DNA of 64,000 nt from UBA1067 sp051884805. Lineage in GTDB: Bacteria; Verrucomicrobiota; Kiritimatiellia; RFP12; UBA1067. The DNA lies in assembly GCA_051884805.1 (NCBI GenBank), contig JBJEWA010000140.1, positions 1 through 64,000 on the forward strand. The letters are read 5' to 3'. Each line of letters begins with the position of its first letter. Within the stretch, counting starts at the first letter, position 1. The position numbers and the translations under genes were made by a program. Below are positions 49,304 to 61,064 of this stretch, piece after piece. The notes below the pieces were generated by a model, which saw only the letters and a list, made by a program, of their open reading frames with translations, ran no database searches and was not told where the DNA came from.

Positions 49304-49585
49304 GCGTGACTCATCTCCAGTCCGGGCGGCCGCCCTGTCCCGCTGTTCACGCGACATGGCCCCTCCAGTCCCTGCGAATATCCTCATACCCATTTTTCTG
49401 CCCAACGGTTTCCCCTCGCCCCGACGATGGCTGCGGACCAGACGCAATCGCCCTCAGCCGCTTCCGCCAGCAGGAACTCACCATTTCGGGATATTTTACC
49501 ATAAAATCCGCCGCCGCACGTTGCGGACTTTGTCCGCTGCGCGCCAGCGCACGCAGGGAATGTGTTGGCAAGCCGTCGGAACGGC

Positions 49586-49618
49586 AAAAAGGCGCCGCGA
49601 CCGATGGGTCGCGTCGCC
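49586..49618 (-). terminator. Intrinsic terminator of the hydrogenase operon
   Basis: On the minus strand, GGCGACGCGACC-CATC-GGTCGCGGCGCC is a 12-bp stem with a single mismatch and a 4-nt loop, followed directly by TTTTTG. It lies 24 nt after the hydA stop codon. Confidence 0.88.
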
Positions 49619-49642
49619 CTTTCACCTGACTGTCCGGTCCGC

Positions 49643-51415
49643 TCAGCCGCGGGCGTTGCAGTGGTAGCAGGTATGGAGGAGGTGGTGCGCCTTCTCGCTG
49701 CCGGGTTCGCCCAGATACTCCTGATAGAGCTTCTGGATGTCCGGATTCTCGTGCGAGAGCCGGATCGGCTTGCCCTCGTCCTCGGCGTAAAGACCGGCCA
49801 TGCGCTGCTCAAGCACGGCCTTGCGGTCATCCTCGCCGGCGACCAGCGGCTGCCCGCCGCCGTTGATGCAGCCGCCGGGACACGCCATGATCTCAATCGC
49901 CTGGAAGCGGTTGCGGTCGGCGCGGACCATGTCCAGCACCTTGCGCGCATTGCCGAGACCCGACGCGATCGCGACGTTGACGCTGACGCCCGGCGCGACT
50001 TCAACCTTGGCCTCCTTGACGCCATCCAGGCCGCGAACCGCGCGGTAGTTGATCTGGTCGCCCTCGGGGTTCTTGCCCGTAAGCATGAACTTGACGCTGC
50101 GGAGAGCCGCTTCGAGCACGCCGCCGGTGACGCCGAAGATGACGCCCGCGCCGGTCGACTCGCCGAGGGGGCTGTCGTACTCCGCATCCTCGAGGTTCGC
50201 CAGGTTGACGCCGGCCTCGTGGAACATCGAGATGAGCTCGCGCGTGGTGACGACGTAGTCGACGTCCTTCACGCCGTCGTGCTCGAACTCGGGGCGCGCC
50301 GCCTCGTACTTCTTCGCCTGGCAGGGCATGATCGAGACGACCACGAGGTCCTTCGGCGCAATGCCCAGCTTCTCGGCGTAGTAGCTCTTCGCGATTGCGC
50401 CGAACATCTGCTGCGGACTCTTGCAGCTCGACGGGATGTCGAGCAGGTCCGGATAGTGATGCTCAAGGAAGTTGATCCAGCCCGGGCAGCAGGAGGTGAG
50501 GATCGGCAGGTTCTTCCCGCTCTTCACGCGCTCGACGAGCTCGTGGCCCTCCTCCATGATCGTGAGGTCGGCCGAGAAGTCGGTGTCGAACACCTTCGCG
50601 AAGCCGAGCTGCCGAAGACCGGCGACGAGCTTGCCCGTGACCGGCTGGCCGACCTTGAAGCCGTATTCCTGGCCGACCGCGACGCGCACCGCCGGCGCCG
50701 TCTGGACGATCACCGTCTTCGTCGTGTCGTGGAGCGCCCGCCAGACGTTCGCGACCTTGTTGTTGCCGACGATCGCGCCGGTGGGGCAGACGTTCGCGCA
50801 CTGGCCGCAGAACGTGCAGGAGCTGTCCGCCAGCGGAATCATCGAGGCGGTGCCGACCTTGGCGGCGAAGCCGCGGCCGTTGCCCGTGAGGGCGCCGACG
50901 GTCTGCACCTTGTTGCACACCGTCTCGCAGCGGCGGCACATGACGCACTTCGACATGTCGCGGACCAGCGCCGGCGACTCGTCGACGGGCAGCACGTTCA
51001 TCGCGCCCTTGTACTTGATCTCGCGGATGCCGAACTCGTGCGCCAGCTTCTGCAGCTCGCAGTGCTGGTTCTTCGTGCAGGTAAGGCACGTCTGCGGATG
51101 GTCGGAGAGCAGCAGCTCCAGCACCGTGCGGCGGGCCTTGAGCGCGCGCTGCGAATTCGTCCAGACCTCGACGCCGTCGCGCGAAATCGGGGTCGCGCAG
51201 GCCGGCACGAGAATCTTGCGGGGTCCACGGATGCCGGTCGCCTCGACGAGGCAGAGCCGGCAGGAGGCCGGCTTGTTCGCCGTCCCGCACCCGACGTCGG
51301 GGCAGTAGCACAGGGTCGGGATGTGGACGCTGATCTTGTTCGCCGCGTCAAGGATGGTGGCACCGGCCGGGATCTCGACCTTGGTACCGTTGATCGTAAC
51401 AGTCACGTTAGCCAT
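49643..51415 (-). CDS. hydA: [FeFe] hydrogenase catalytic subunit
   Basis: 590 residues. N-terminal NuoG-like part: [2Fe-2S] ligands (CYCPDVGC, CRLC), a His-Cys cluster (HPQTCLTCTKNQHCEL), then two [4Fe-4S] clusters (CVMCRRCETVC, CTFCGQCANVCP). The H-cluster domain has TSCCPGW (307-313), MPCQAKKYE (363-371) and EIMACPGGCINGGG (508-521), so all cluster ligands are present. With HydB and HydC it forms the trimeric NAD(H)/ferredoxin hydrogenase of fermenters, probably bifurcating, used to dispose of electrons as hydrogen. The tail ends in HTCYHCNARG, an extra CxxC. Ribosome site AAGGAAAG; 41 nt after hydB. Confidence 0.95.
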   Translation of the reverse strand: MANVTVTINGTKVEIPAGATILDAANKISVHIPTLCYCPDVGCGTANKPASCRLCLVEATGIRGPRKILVPACATPISRDGVEVWTNSQRALKARRTVLELLLSDHPQTCLTCTKNQHCELQKLAHEFGIREIKYKGAMNVLPVDESPALVRDMSKCVMCRRCETVCNKVQTVGALTGNGRGFAAKVGTASMIPLADSSCTFCGQCANVCPTGAIVGNNKVANVWRALHDTTKTVIVQTAPAVRVAVGQEYGFKVGQPVTGKLVAGLRQLGFAKVFDTDFSADLTIMEEGHELVERVKSGKNLPILTSCCPGWINFLEHHYPDLLDIPSSCKSPQQMFGAIAKSYYAEKLGIAPKDLVVVSIMPCQAKKYEAARPEFEHDGVKDVDYVVTTRELISMFHEAGVNLANLEDAEYDSPLGESTGAGVIFGVTGGVLEAALRSVKFMLTGKNPEGDQINYRAVRGLDGVKEAKVEVAPGVSVNVAIASGLGNARKVLDMVRADRNRFQAIEIMACPGGCINGGGQPLVAGEDDRKAVLEQRMAGLYAEDEGKPIRLSHENPDIQKLYQEYLGEPGSEKAHHLLHTCYHCNARG

Positions 51416-51456
51416 GTTAATCTTCTTTCCTTAGCCTCTGACCTCTGGTCGCTGAA

Positions 51457-53385
<1,929 letters not shown>

Positions 53386-53457
53386 GTCTTGTTTTTTCCC
53401 TAAATCGCTGATCGCTTGTGCATCAGGCGCCGGGCGCACCACGCCCGGCGCCCGCGC

Positions 53458-53973
53458 TCACCCCTGGGCCCTGAGTTCGTTGATGACTTCAACGGCCTTC
53501 GCGGGCGTCACCTTGCCATAGACCCTGCCGTTGACCACCATGACCGGCGCAAGGCCGCAGGCGCCGACGCAGCGCAGAGCGTTGACGGAGAAGAGCCCGT
53601 CCGCCGTCGGGACCGTGTCGGCCTTGACGCCGAGCACGCGTTCGATCTCGCGGAGAACGCCCTCGGAACCCTTCACGTAGCAGGCCGTGCCGAGGCAGAC
53701 GTCGATCACGTACTTGCCCTTCGGCTCCGTCGTAAAATAGTTGTAGAAGCTGACAACGCCGGAAACTGCGGATTCGGCAATCGCCATCTTGGCCGCGACG
53801 TGCTGCTGCACCTTGCGGGGCAGATAGCCGAAGATGGCCTGCGCCTTGTGCAGGATCTGGATGAGACGGCCACGACGGCGTTCATCGTTCAGGTCAAGCT
53901 CGAGACCGTCGATGAAGGCATCGAGCTCGGCGAACTTTTCGGACGCCGCAGGGGACAACGCGCTGTCACACAT
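53458..53973 (-). CDS. hydC: Hydrogenase [2Fe-2S] (NuoE-like) subunit
   Basis: 171 residues. Thioredoxin-like [2Fe-2S] protein: helical N-terminus (LIQILHKAQAIFGYLPRKVQQHVA), GVVSFYNYF, and cluster ligands in CLGTACYVKG and CVGACGLAPVM. First gene of the hydCBA operon, which ends at the terminator at 49586. Promoter TATAATATGCGG is at 54012-54017, with a normal leader and an AAGGAA ribosome site. No maturation genes (hydEFG) are in the window. Confidence 0.94.
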   Translation of the reverse strand: MCDSALSPAASEKFAELDAFIDGLELDLNDERRRGRLIQILHKAQAIFGYLPRKVQQHVAAKMAIAESAVSGVVSFYNYFTTEPKGKYVIDVCLGTACYVKGSEGVLREIERVLGVKADTVPTADGLFSVNALRCVGACGLAPVMVVNGRVYGKVTPAKAVEVINELRAQG

Positions 53974-54011
53974 GTGCTTGGGTTCCTTCTTTTAGGGTGA
54001 AATTTCCGCAT

Positions 54012-54017
54012 ATTATA
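54012..54017 (-). promoter_or_regulatory. -10 box (TATAAT) of hydCBA
   Basis: TATAATATGCGG on the minus strand, 38 nt before the hydC ATG. The discriminator ATGCGG is identical to that of icd, but here a leader with a ribosome site follows. Confidence 0.62.
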
Positions 54018-54167
54018 TCATTCCGGGGACAGGTAAGGCAAGAAGACCGCGCAATGCGCAGAACCCGCGATGGGAATGGTCGCCCGCCGGGCAAAAGCGC
54101 GGTTACCGCCTGCACCGCAAAGCCGCGCAAGCGGGGGCGCGACGGGTACTGGCGGTCGGGTCGGCCG

Positions 54168-55895
54168 TCAGGGACGGGAATCGGCAGCGGCCGGAGGCGC
54201 CGCACATGGCCTGGATTGCGTACGAAAGACGTCGGCGTAATCCTCGAGAAAGGCATGGTTGCGCCCGATGCCGTATTCCCACGTCGTGTACATGATGCCG
54301 CGGGCGCCGGGCGTCTCGTTGAGCGGCTTCATCCATTGCGCGGCGCTCGTACGCGTCGCATCCGCCGTCGCGGCGTCATAGAATCCGGCGCCCATCGTGC
54401 GGTAGCCGTGCGCGGTGAAGTGCGGCAGGACGAGGTGCGCCTTCGCCCCCCACCAGCAGACCATCGTGACGTCCTTCGGCACGAACGGCAGGGCGCCTTC
54501 CGTCGACGAGTCCGTCAGGTAGTAGGTCGGTCTCGCGTTGTGGTTGACGTCGAGCATATCCGGCCACATGTAGACGTCGGCCGCCGGACAGACCGCCTTG
54601 ATGGCGTCGTACTGCGCACGGACGTGCCTGCCGATCCGGACGCCCATCGTCTCCCCGTCGGCGCGGCAGTTCTCGCAGCGGCAGCTGATGCGGATTTCGT
54701 CCGCGCTCAAGAACCACTTCACCGGACCGATCTCGCGTCCGAGGTCGGCCGCGCTGCGGCGGTAGAAGTCGTTCAGGGCCGGATTCGTCAGGCACGCCCC
54801 GAACTGGTCGTTGTAGACGCATTTCGGCTCGTAGCACGACACCAGGAGCCGCGTCCCCTCGCGAATCGCCCCGCCCGGCAGAAGCTCCAGCTCAAGCGCC
54901 GGATTGCGTTTCGCGAACTGCAGCGTCTCCGGCGCCGCAGGACGCCGGTAATCGACGCCCTCGCGATATGCGGCACCCGACTGCGCATCGCGCACGACGA
55001 AACCGGCGCCGGCGCGGACGACCGGATACTCGACGCCCAGCTCCTCAACGCGGACGTCGGCAAAACGCACGCGTCCCTCCTGGTCCGAACGGTCCCAGGT
55101 CGAGAACTCCACCTCCGTGTCCTCTTCGCCCGTGATGAAGGTGAAGCCGACCGGCGTCCAGTCCTGCGTGGCCCTGAGCTTGGGATGACAGGCCGCGGCG
55201 TAATGACAGCTGCGACAGGACTTCGCCGTCACGCCCATGCCGGGGCCAGTGTTGCCCGGCTTCGGCGCACAAAGGGCGCCTTCCGTCTTCAGCCGCGCCG
55301 AGACGCGGTACTTGCGACAGGGCCTGACGGCGAATTTCACCGTCGCGACACGGCGCGCGGCCCCGTCCGAACAGTCGATCGTCCGCGTCATTTTCGCGAG
55401 ATCGACGTTCATCGGCCGAGGTTCGAAGACGCCGCGGCCGTTCCGCACCGCGTACGGCACGTCCCGCACGGGCCAGACGGTCACAAACGACGGATCGGCA
55501 TATTGCATCGAGCAATAGCCAACCGACCAGAGGAGCGGCACGAAGTCGAACTGCTGCTCGTCGCAGAACGCCTTGAGCGCCTTAAAGCGCTGCACGCGGT
55601 CGGGAGCCATGACGGACAGCCCCTCAAGACCCGTCCGCGTCGCACGGTAGGCGTCGGAACCGTCGTTCGACTCGGCCTCGTCGGTCCAGGCGGTGTAGTC
55701 CTTGCCCGAAATGAGCGCAAGGCCGGTATAGCCGGCGGCCCGAGCGCGGACGACGAGCGCCTTGGCCTGCGCCAGTTCAACCGGATCGTTCAGGTAGTCG
55801 ATTGCGAACACCCACCGGTTCTCGTAGGTTGCGCCAAAGCCTGCGAACGTGATCGCCGTCACGCAGGCGGCAAGCCAACATCTCATCGCTTTCAC
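54168..55895 (-). CDS. Secreted TIM-barrel-type protein, paralogue of the 61-kb gene
   Basis: 575 residues; signal MKAMRCWLAACVTAITFAGFGA. No family I can name. The fold looks like a glycoside-hydrolase barrel: FVPLLWSVGYCSMQYADPS near the start and WFLSADEIRISCRCENC in the second half, with VYMWPDMLDVNHNA and GIMYTTWEYG after it. The protein at 61065-62789 shares these blocks (VPMIWSVGYGTMLG, WVLSMDEVRMGGTCAAC, VYVWADMFDRKMNA, GIMYTTFVP), so they are paralogues. The Asp-Glu of the SADE/SMDE block is the likely catalytic pair. A CRSCH sequence sits in the middle insert. GTG 55895 is chosen (AGGAGG 9 nt upstream); a TTG at 55919 is weaker. Confidence 0.72.
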   Translation of the reverse strand: MKAMRCWLAACVTAITFAGFGATYENRWVFAIDYLNDPVELAQAKALVVRARAAGYTGLALISGKDYTAWTDEAESNDGSDAYRATRTGLEGLSVMAPDRVQRFKALKAFCDEQQFDFVPLLWSVGYCSMQYADPSFVTVWPVRDVPYAVRNGRGVFEPRPMNVDLAKMTRTIDCSDGAARRVATVKFAVRPCRKYRVSARLKTEGALCAPKPGNTGPGMGVTAKSCRSCHYAAACHPKLRATQDWTPVGFTFITGEEDTEVEFSTWDRSDQEGRVRFADVRVEELGVEYPVVRAGAGFVVRDAQSGAAYREGVDYRRPAAPETLQFAKRNPALELELLPGGAIREGTRLLVSCYEPKCVYNDQFGACLTNPALNDFYRRSAADLGREIGPVKWFLSADEIRISCRCENCRADGETMGVRIGRHVRAQYDAIKAVCPAADVYMWPDMLDVNHNARPTYYLTDSSTEGALPFVPKDVTMVCWWGAKAHLVLPHFTAHGYRTMGAGFYDAATADATRTSAAQWMKPLNETPGARGIMYTTWEYGIGRNHAFLEDYADVFRTQSRPCAAPPAAADSRP

Positions 55896-56108
55896 CGACG
55901 TTTTCCTCCTAAGCAGCAACCCGTCTCCCGACCGCGGGCACCAGTCCTCCGAAAGCCAGTCTCAGGTCGTTTCCGGACACCTTGGGCCTGCGGCCACGCG
56001 CACCGGTCCGCTCCGCATCGCCGACAACGCCCCGAGAGCAAGCTCGGTCCGTCCGCCTGCGCGCACAGGGCCGATGCGACCGCAGCGTGCCGATCATGCG
56101 TCTTGCGC

Positions 56109-58493
56109 TCATTGCCGTTTCTCCGGCGGCGTTCCGCCTTGGCCGGGACGAATGGCTTCGCAGGCGACGTTGGCGAGCCGCACGGAACCCTGCGCGTTGT
56201 GAAACGTCCAGGTCATCCGCGGTGGCCGTCCCTGTTCGGCCGTAAAGTCGAACGTCTGGCGGATCCAGCCGGAGCGGCCGACCATCCGCTCGTCCCACGC
56301 CTTCGGCACGTCGCTGCGCCATCGGCCCCCGGCAACGGTAAAGTAGAACCCGCCGTACGGCACGAGCGGCCGACAGGCGTCAACTTTCACCCACCAGGAC
56401 AGCCGGTAGTCCCTGCCCGGCGCGAGCGCCGCCATGGCCGGCAGCTGCACGCTCCCCGTCGCCCTCAGCTCCGACTCGTTCGCGAAGACCAGCGCCGAGC
56501 CGACGTCCGCCGGCTCCGCTGTCGCCGCCCGGTCGCCGAAGCCGATCCGGGCGCCGGGCAGCAGTCCGTCGTCCCGGAGGTACATGAGCATCCAGCGCAT
56601 CTGCAGTCGCCAGCCGGCGGACATGCGGCCGTTATCCTCCAGCTGTTCACGCGACCAGCCGCCGTAGAGCCGAACGTCCGGCCAGAGGTCGAAGCGATAG
56701 TCCGTCGAACCGGCGTGCCGCGCCCGTCCGACGATGTCGTCGATCCGGGCGAAGCGGCGCGAATACGCCCGTGCGCAGGCCTCGGCCGTCATTTCGCCCG
56801 GCGCGGCGAGATAGGCGGCCTGCAGCTGGGCGACGGCCGCCGTCGCCTTCACGTACTCGAACTCGTAGCGGACGAGCGCCAGGCGCGCCTTCAGCCTGGC
56901 GTCCTTCGCCTTCTGCTCGGCCTCGCGCAGGCGGAGTTCCAGCTGCATCACCGTCTCGGGCGCGAACGCGAAGGCGACGACGTCCATCGGCGACTTCGCA
57001 AAGCTCACATGGCGCTTCATCGGCTCGAAGAACCGTCCCTCGTCAACCGTCGTGTCGGAACCGTCAAAGCAGTTCACGGCCGTGAGGCGCACGTCCATGA
57101 TGCGGAAGAATTCGCGCATCGGTCCGGACGCAGGCCCGTACATCCGCCGGCAGTATTCGTCGACCAGGTCCTCCGTCTTGCGCGCCGGATCGAGCAGGAC
57201 GCGGTTGAAGACCCAGTAGGCGGGACCCTCCATGCCGTACAGTTCGCCGTAGCCGCAGCGGTAGACGCCGCGCACCCGGTTGCGCCGCAAGCGTCTCGCC
57301 AGGCTCGCGCACGTGGCGAAAGACCGCTTCGGACACGCGCCCATCGCCGGGTAGCAGCCCCACAGGTAGATGTAGGCCGTGAATTCGCCGCCGTAACCCG
57401 CCGTGCGCCACTCGGCAAACGACCGGTCCGTCGACGAGGTCTGTTCGATGATGACGTTCGACGGCAGCTTCGAGAGTTCATCCGGCGGCTTCGACGTCGC
57501 TCCGTAGGCCGGAAGCAGCACGCGCTTGCCCGGACGCAGTTCGGCGACCTTGCGCGCGAGGGCCATGTGGAAGCGCCAGTACTTCTCCTTCCAGTCGCCC
57601 GGTTCGGTGCCGAGAAAATGCGCACACGCCTCGCATTCGCAGGCGGAGCAGCCGTCCTGCTGGGCGACCTGCACGACCGTCGCCCCCTCGTCGAAGCGGC
57701 GGAGCGCCTCCTCGAGGATGAGCTTGCGCACTGCGGGATTCGACAGGCACAGCGCCGTCTGGCCGTCGCCGTGCGGCGAGACGGCCCGCCTGCCCCTGAC
57801 GAGCGCGAAGTATTCCGGATGCGACTTGAAGAGCTTCGAGGCGGGACACGCGACGGGATACGAGTGTCCGCCATAGCTGTGGTACAGGCCGGAGCCGAAG
57901 ATTCCGTTCGCATAGCTGTGCAGCGGATCGTCGACGTTCGCGCCGGCGTAGTCGACGGGAGGAAGCTCGAAGTCGCGCAGGCCGGACGGGACGGTGACGG
58001 CCACGCCCTTCGGGACGTCCGTGCCGATCTCGCCCGGACAGAGAAACCGGACATCCATGCGCGACTCCATGAAACGCGCGACGGCGCGGACCGTCGGCAG
58101 GACGCACAGGCGCCAGTCGGCGTTCTTTCGGCCGGGACGTCCGCTGCGGTCGCGGCCGAAGAGATAGACGCCACCGTCCTTTTCGGCGATGACGTTCGCG
58201 AAGTCGCGCACGTCCTTCGTCATCAGCCCCGCCCGCTCGGCGGCGGCGGCTCCGAGGTAGATTGCCGGGGCTGCGGACTTCCTGCCGGGCGTCACCACCG
58301 GCAGGAGTCCCACGCCGTTCTCCGCGAAGGCGCGCGCCAGCCGCCTCGCCGCCGTGCCGATCGCGGCCGTCACGCCCGTATCGTCCGGCTCCGGGACGAC
58401 GATCTGCCAGCCGGCGCAGACGGTCACGTCCGCGGCGGCGCAGGCTCCGGCGAGGAAAAGGACATTCAGGACGGTCAGGACGGATTTGCTCAT
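56109..58493 (-). CDS. Secreted DUF4838-type protein
   Basis: 794 residues with a signal peptide (LTVLNVLFLAGACAAA). About 25-150 resembles the GH67 alpha-glucuronidase N-terminal domain (AIYLGAAAAERAG; LPTVRAVARFMESRMDVRFLCPGEIG). The central DUF4838 region has YHSYGGHSYPVACPASKLFKSHPEYF, VVQVAQQDGCSACECEAC, and RCGYGELYGMEGPAYWVFNR. About 560-790 is likely a carbohydrate-binding beta sandwich. DUF4838 proteins are common in Verrucomicrobia, Lentisphaerae and Planctomycetes polysaccharide loci; enzymatic activity is not established. Its ATG overlaps the stop of the paralogue upstream (ATGA). The 213-nt gap to the next gene shows no promoter. Confidence 0.82.
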   Translation of the reverse strand: MSKSVLTVLNVLFLAGACAAADVTVCAGWQIVVPEPDDTGVTAAIGTAARRLARAFAENGVGLLPVVTPGRKSAAPAIYLGAAAAERAGLMTKDVRDFANVIAEKDGGVYLFGRDRSGRPGRKNADWRLCVLPTVRAVARFMESRMDVRFLCPGEIGTDVPKGVAVTVPSGLRDFELPPVDYAGANVDDPLHSYANGIFGSGLYHSYGGHSYPVACPASKLFKSHPEYFALVRGRRAVSPHGDGQTALCLSNPAVRKLILEEALRRFDEGATVVQVAQQDGCSACECEACAHFLGTEPGDWKEKYWRFHMALARKVAELRPGKRVLLPAYGATSKPPDELSKLPSNVIIEQTSSTDRSFAEWRTAGYGGEFTAYIYLWGCYPAMGACPKRSFATCASLARRLRRNRVRGVYRCGYGELYGMEGPAYWVFNRVLLDPARKTEDLVDEYCRRMYGPASGPMREFFRIMDVRLTAVNCFDGSDTTVDEGRFFEPMKRHVSFAKSPMDVVAFAFAPETVMQLELRLREAEQKAKDARLKARLALVRYEFEYVKATAAVAQLQAAYLAAPGEMTAEACARAYSRRFARIDDIVGRARHAGSTDYRFDLWPDVRLYGGWSREQLEDNGRMSAGWRLQMRWMLMYLRDDGLLPGARIGFGDRAATAEPADVGSALVFANESELRATGSVQLPAMAALAPGRDYRLSWWVKVDACRPLVPYGGFYFTVAGGRWRSDVPKAWDERMVGRSGWIRQTFDFTAEQGRPPRMTWTFHNAQGSVRLANVACEAIRPGQGGTPPEKRQ

Positions 58494-61033
58494 CGGAAGA
58501 TCAGGTCGCCAAGGGCGTCGCGGGAGTTGAAGGAACGCGTTTCAAAGTCAGGGCTCCACAGGGCGAACCGGTAGTCCGAGCGGTTTCCGCTCGCGCAGTT
58601 CGCCTGGCGTCCGAGGTTGAAGCACCAGCGGTCGCCCGGCTTGGGCGGAGAGACCTTCAGCTCGGCGTAGGGCAACGCGAACAGCGCCGACCACACGTCG
58701 CCCGAACGGCGGTTGCTCACCTTCCAGCCGAAACTGTTCCAGCCGCGGTCGGCCTGGCCGAATTTCGGATCGAGCGGATCGACGACAAGCCCGAACGCCT
58801 CGTCGAAGACGGATCCGTCGACGGGATTCCAGACGAAGTGATAGCAGACGTCCTTCGTGCCGGTCGGATCGACAGTCAGGTCAAGCGACTCGTTCTTGAA
58901 GCACTTGCCGTCGTGCTCATATGGCTCCATCGTGAAGGACGCGGGCAGTGCCGTCTCGACGGCGACGTAGAAGCCATCGTCGTCATACAGCGCCTTGAAG
59001 CGGCACCTGACCGGCGTCTCTTCCAGCTGGATGCCGCCGAGTTCGTGCCATTCCGCCGCCGCCCAGGCGCCGGCGGCGAAGTCGTCGCCCGGAGGCTCCG
59101 CCGCCCGTAGGACCGGCGCCGTCTTGCGCCCCGCCCCCGGCAAGACGCCCTGCTCCCTCATGGACGCCACGTCCCAGCCGAGCGGCGAACCGATGGTCGC
59201 GCCCATGCGGCCGTTGACCGCCAGGTACGAACGCGGATAATTGCGGAAGAGTTCGAGTTCCGGCCAGCCGTCGATCTTGAGCGGCACGCCCTTCGGGCCA
59301 TACGTCCGCGCAAGATAGCCGTTGCGCCAGACGATCTCGTCCGCCAGCGCGTCGAAGAGCGGCTGCGTCGGCTTCAGCCGGTAGGCGCCGTAGAGATAGG
59401 CGATGCGGCCGAGGTTCGCCGCGTAGTCGAACTCTCGCCGGACAAGTTCGATCCGCTTCGCCTGCCGCTCGTCCAGCCCGGCGGTCTTCTCCGCCCGCGC
59501 GAGGCATTCCTCCGTGCGGCGGAGCGTATCGGGCGAATAGACGTAGGCGAGCAGGTCCCACGGCGTGCGCGGGCTGTCGTCAACCAGCCCCTGCAGGCCG
59601 TTCGCATCCTCCTGCCCGATGCGCGGCTCGTTCACGCCGAAATCCCTGCGCAGCTTGGCGTCCAGCTCCAGATGGAAGGTGCGCATCGGCGCGGCCGCAG
59701 GACCGTAGGCGTGCCGGCAGTAGTCCTCAAACGCCCGGCGCACGTCCGTCTCGGGGGCGGCGAGGACGCGGTTGAAGATCCAGTAGGCCGGACCCTCCAT
59801 GCCGTAAAGCTCGCCGTAGCCGCAGCGGTAGACGTACCTCACGTTGTGCTTCACGAAGCGCCGCGCCTGCACCGCCATGCGCGCCATCGACTGCTTGGCC
59901 GTGAAGTCCGGCTGCGGATAGCAGCCCCAGTTGTAGACGTAGACGCCGAAGCCGCGCGGCACCTCATAGCCCTCCCACCGCGCGAAGTCGCGTTCGCCCG
60001 AGGCGGCCAGCTCGACCATCACGTTCGCGGGGAACTTGCGGAACGTCCGCGGCGGGCGGACCGTCGGCCCGTAGCTGAGGATGTTCACCGTCTTGCCGGG
60101 GCGCACCCTGAGCGCCCGCTCGGCCAGGTCGCGGTGAAGCCGCCAGAGCGCCTCGCCGACGTCATTGCCGAAGAACGCACGGCACTTGTCGCACTGGCAC
60201 CAGTCGCTCCCGTCCTGCTGCGCGAGCTGGACGACGTCGGCGCCCTCGTCGAAGCGCCGGATCAGCTCGTCGAAGATCAGCTGCTGCACGTCGGGATTCG
60301 ACACGCAGAGCGCGTTTTCCGCCGACTCGGCGCGGCGTCCGCCCAAAAGGGCGAAGTACTCGGGATGCTCCTGGAAGTATTTCGCCGTCGGACAGGCGGC
60401 GGGATAGGAGTGGCCACCGTAGGAATGGAAGACGCCCTGTCCGTAGAAGCCGTTCGCATACGCATACATCATCCCGGCCGAACCGAAGCCCGAGCCGGCG
60501 ATCTGCGTCGCCTTCTCGACGTCCAGCGTGCCGTCCGCAAGCTCGACCTTCCCGACCTTGGGGACGTCCTTACCCAGCCTGCCCGGCGCCAGGAAGACGA
60601 CGTCGGCGGACTTTTCGAGGAAGCGCGCCACCGCGCGTACCGTCGGCAGCGTGCAGCCCGTCCAGGCAAGACCCCTGCGGCCGGTGCGGCCGGGGCGGTC
60701 GGGGCCGAAAAGATAGACCGAGCCGCCCTTCTCGGCGACGACGTTGTCATGGTACGCAAGGCCCGACAGGTCGAAGCCCGCCTTCGCCGCCGCGTCCGCG
60801 CCAAGATGGATCGCCGGCGCACCGGCCTTGTCCGGCCCGACGACGGGCAGCTCCAGCCCCGCGCCAAGCCGCAGGTCCTCCTGCAGTTCGGACGCCGCTG
60901 CGCAAATGGCGGCGCGTACGCCGGGGTCGCCGTCCGCAGGCACGACGATACGCCAATCGGAGCCGATCGTCAGCGCGTATGCGGGGACGGCGAGGATGCC
61001 CGACAGGACGACGACAGGGACCAGACGCTGCAT
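58490..61033 (-). CDS. Secreted DUF4838-type protein with CBM9-like tail
   Basis: 847 residues; signal MQRLVPVVVLSGILAVPAYA. Same layout as the next gene: GH67-N-like domain (AIHLGADAAAKAG; LPTVRAVARFLEKSADVVFLAPGRLG), DUF4838 core (FHSYGGHSYPAACPTAKYFQEHPEYF; VVQLAQQDGSDWCQCDKC; YRCGYGELYGMEGPAYWIFNR). In place of the neighbour's tail it has a CBM9/DOMON-type domain from about 640 (RCRFKALYDDDGFYVAVET; WSALFALPYAELKV) that should bind a sugar. CxCxxC after the QQDG motif, shared by both, may bind metal. Coupled by ATGA to its paralogue, so they are probably made in equal amounts. Confidence 0.84.
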   Translation of the reverse strand: MQRLVPVVVLSGILAVPAYALTIGSDWRIVVPADGDPGVRAAICAAASELQEDLRLGAGLELPVVGPDKAGAPAIHLGADAAAKAGFDLSGLAYHDNVVAEKGGSVYLFGPDRPGRTGRRGLAWTGCTLPTVRAVARFLEKSADVVFLAPGRLGKDVPKVGKVELADGTLDVEKATQIAGSGFGSAGMMYAYANGFYGQGVFHSYGGHSYPAACPTAKYFQEHPEYFALLGGRRAESAENALCVSNPDVQQLIFDELIRRFDEGADVVQLAQQDGSDWCQCDKCRAFFGNDVGEALWRLHRDLAERALRVRPGKTVNILSYGPTVRPPRTFRKFPANVMVELAASGERDFARWEGYEVPRGFGVYVYNWGCYPQPDFTAKQSMARMAVQARRFVKHNVRYVYRCGYGELYGMEGPAYWIFNRVLAAPETDVRRAFEDYCRHAYGPAAAPMRTFHLELDAKLRRDFGVNEPRIGQEDANGLQGLVDDSPRTPWDLLAYVYSPDTLRRTEECLARAEKTAGLDERQAKRIELVRREFDYAANLGRIAYLYGAYRLKPTQPLFDALADEIVWRNGYLARTYGPKGVPLKIDGWPELELFRNYPRSYLAVNGRMGATIGSPLGWDVASMREQGVLPGAGRKTAPVLRAAEPPGDDFAAGAWAAAEWHELGGIQLEETPVRCRFKALYDDDGFYVAVETALPASFTMEPYEHDGKCFKNESLDLTVDPTGTKDVCYHFVWNPVDGSVFDEAFGLVVDPLDPKFGQADRGWNSFGWKVSNRRSGDVWSALFALPYAELKVSPPKPGDRWCFNLGRQANCASGNRSDYRFALWSPDFETRSFNSRDALGDLIFR

Positions 61034-61064
61034 ACTTTCTTCTACGCCTTTCCTTTTTACCCGT

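Larger units (their letters stand above)
49134..49642. other. Regulatory region between hydA and glnN
   Basis: 509 bp without a gene. From the glnN side it holds a leader, the sigma-54 promoter (49196-49211), the dyads at 49265-49311, then about 270 bp with no clear signal except a small perfect stem GCGGAC-TTT-GTCCGC (49523-49537) and an AT-rich patch at 49492-49507. The hydA terminator (49586-49618) closes it. Confidence 0.75.

Noticed and set aside
49523..49537. Stem GCGGAC-TTT-GTCCGC considered as a terminator or small RNA
   Set aside because: No T tract on either strand and no promoter nearby; too short to call as an RNA gene.
53997..58574. Very long open frame on the plus strand opposite the hydrogenase 5' region and the DUF4838 genes
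   Set aside because: Antisense shadow: the high GC and codon bias of the true genes suppress stops on the other strand. The translation is Arg/Ala/His-rich with no family resemblance, and the opposite strand encodes clear domains.
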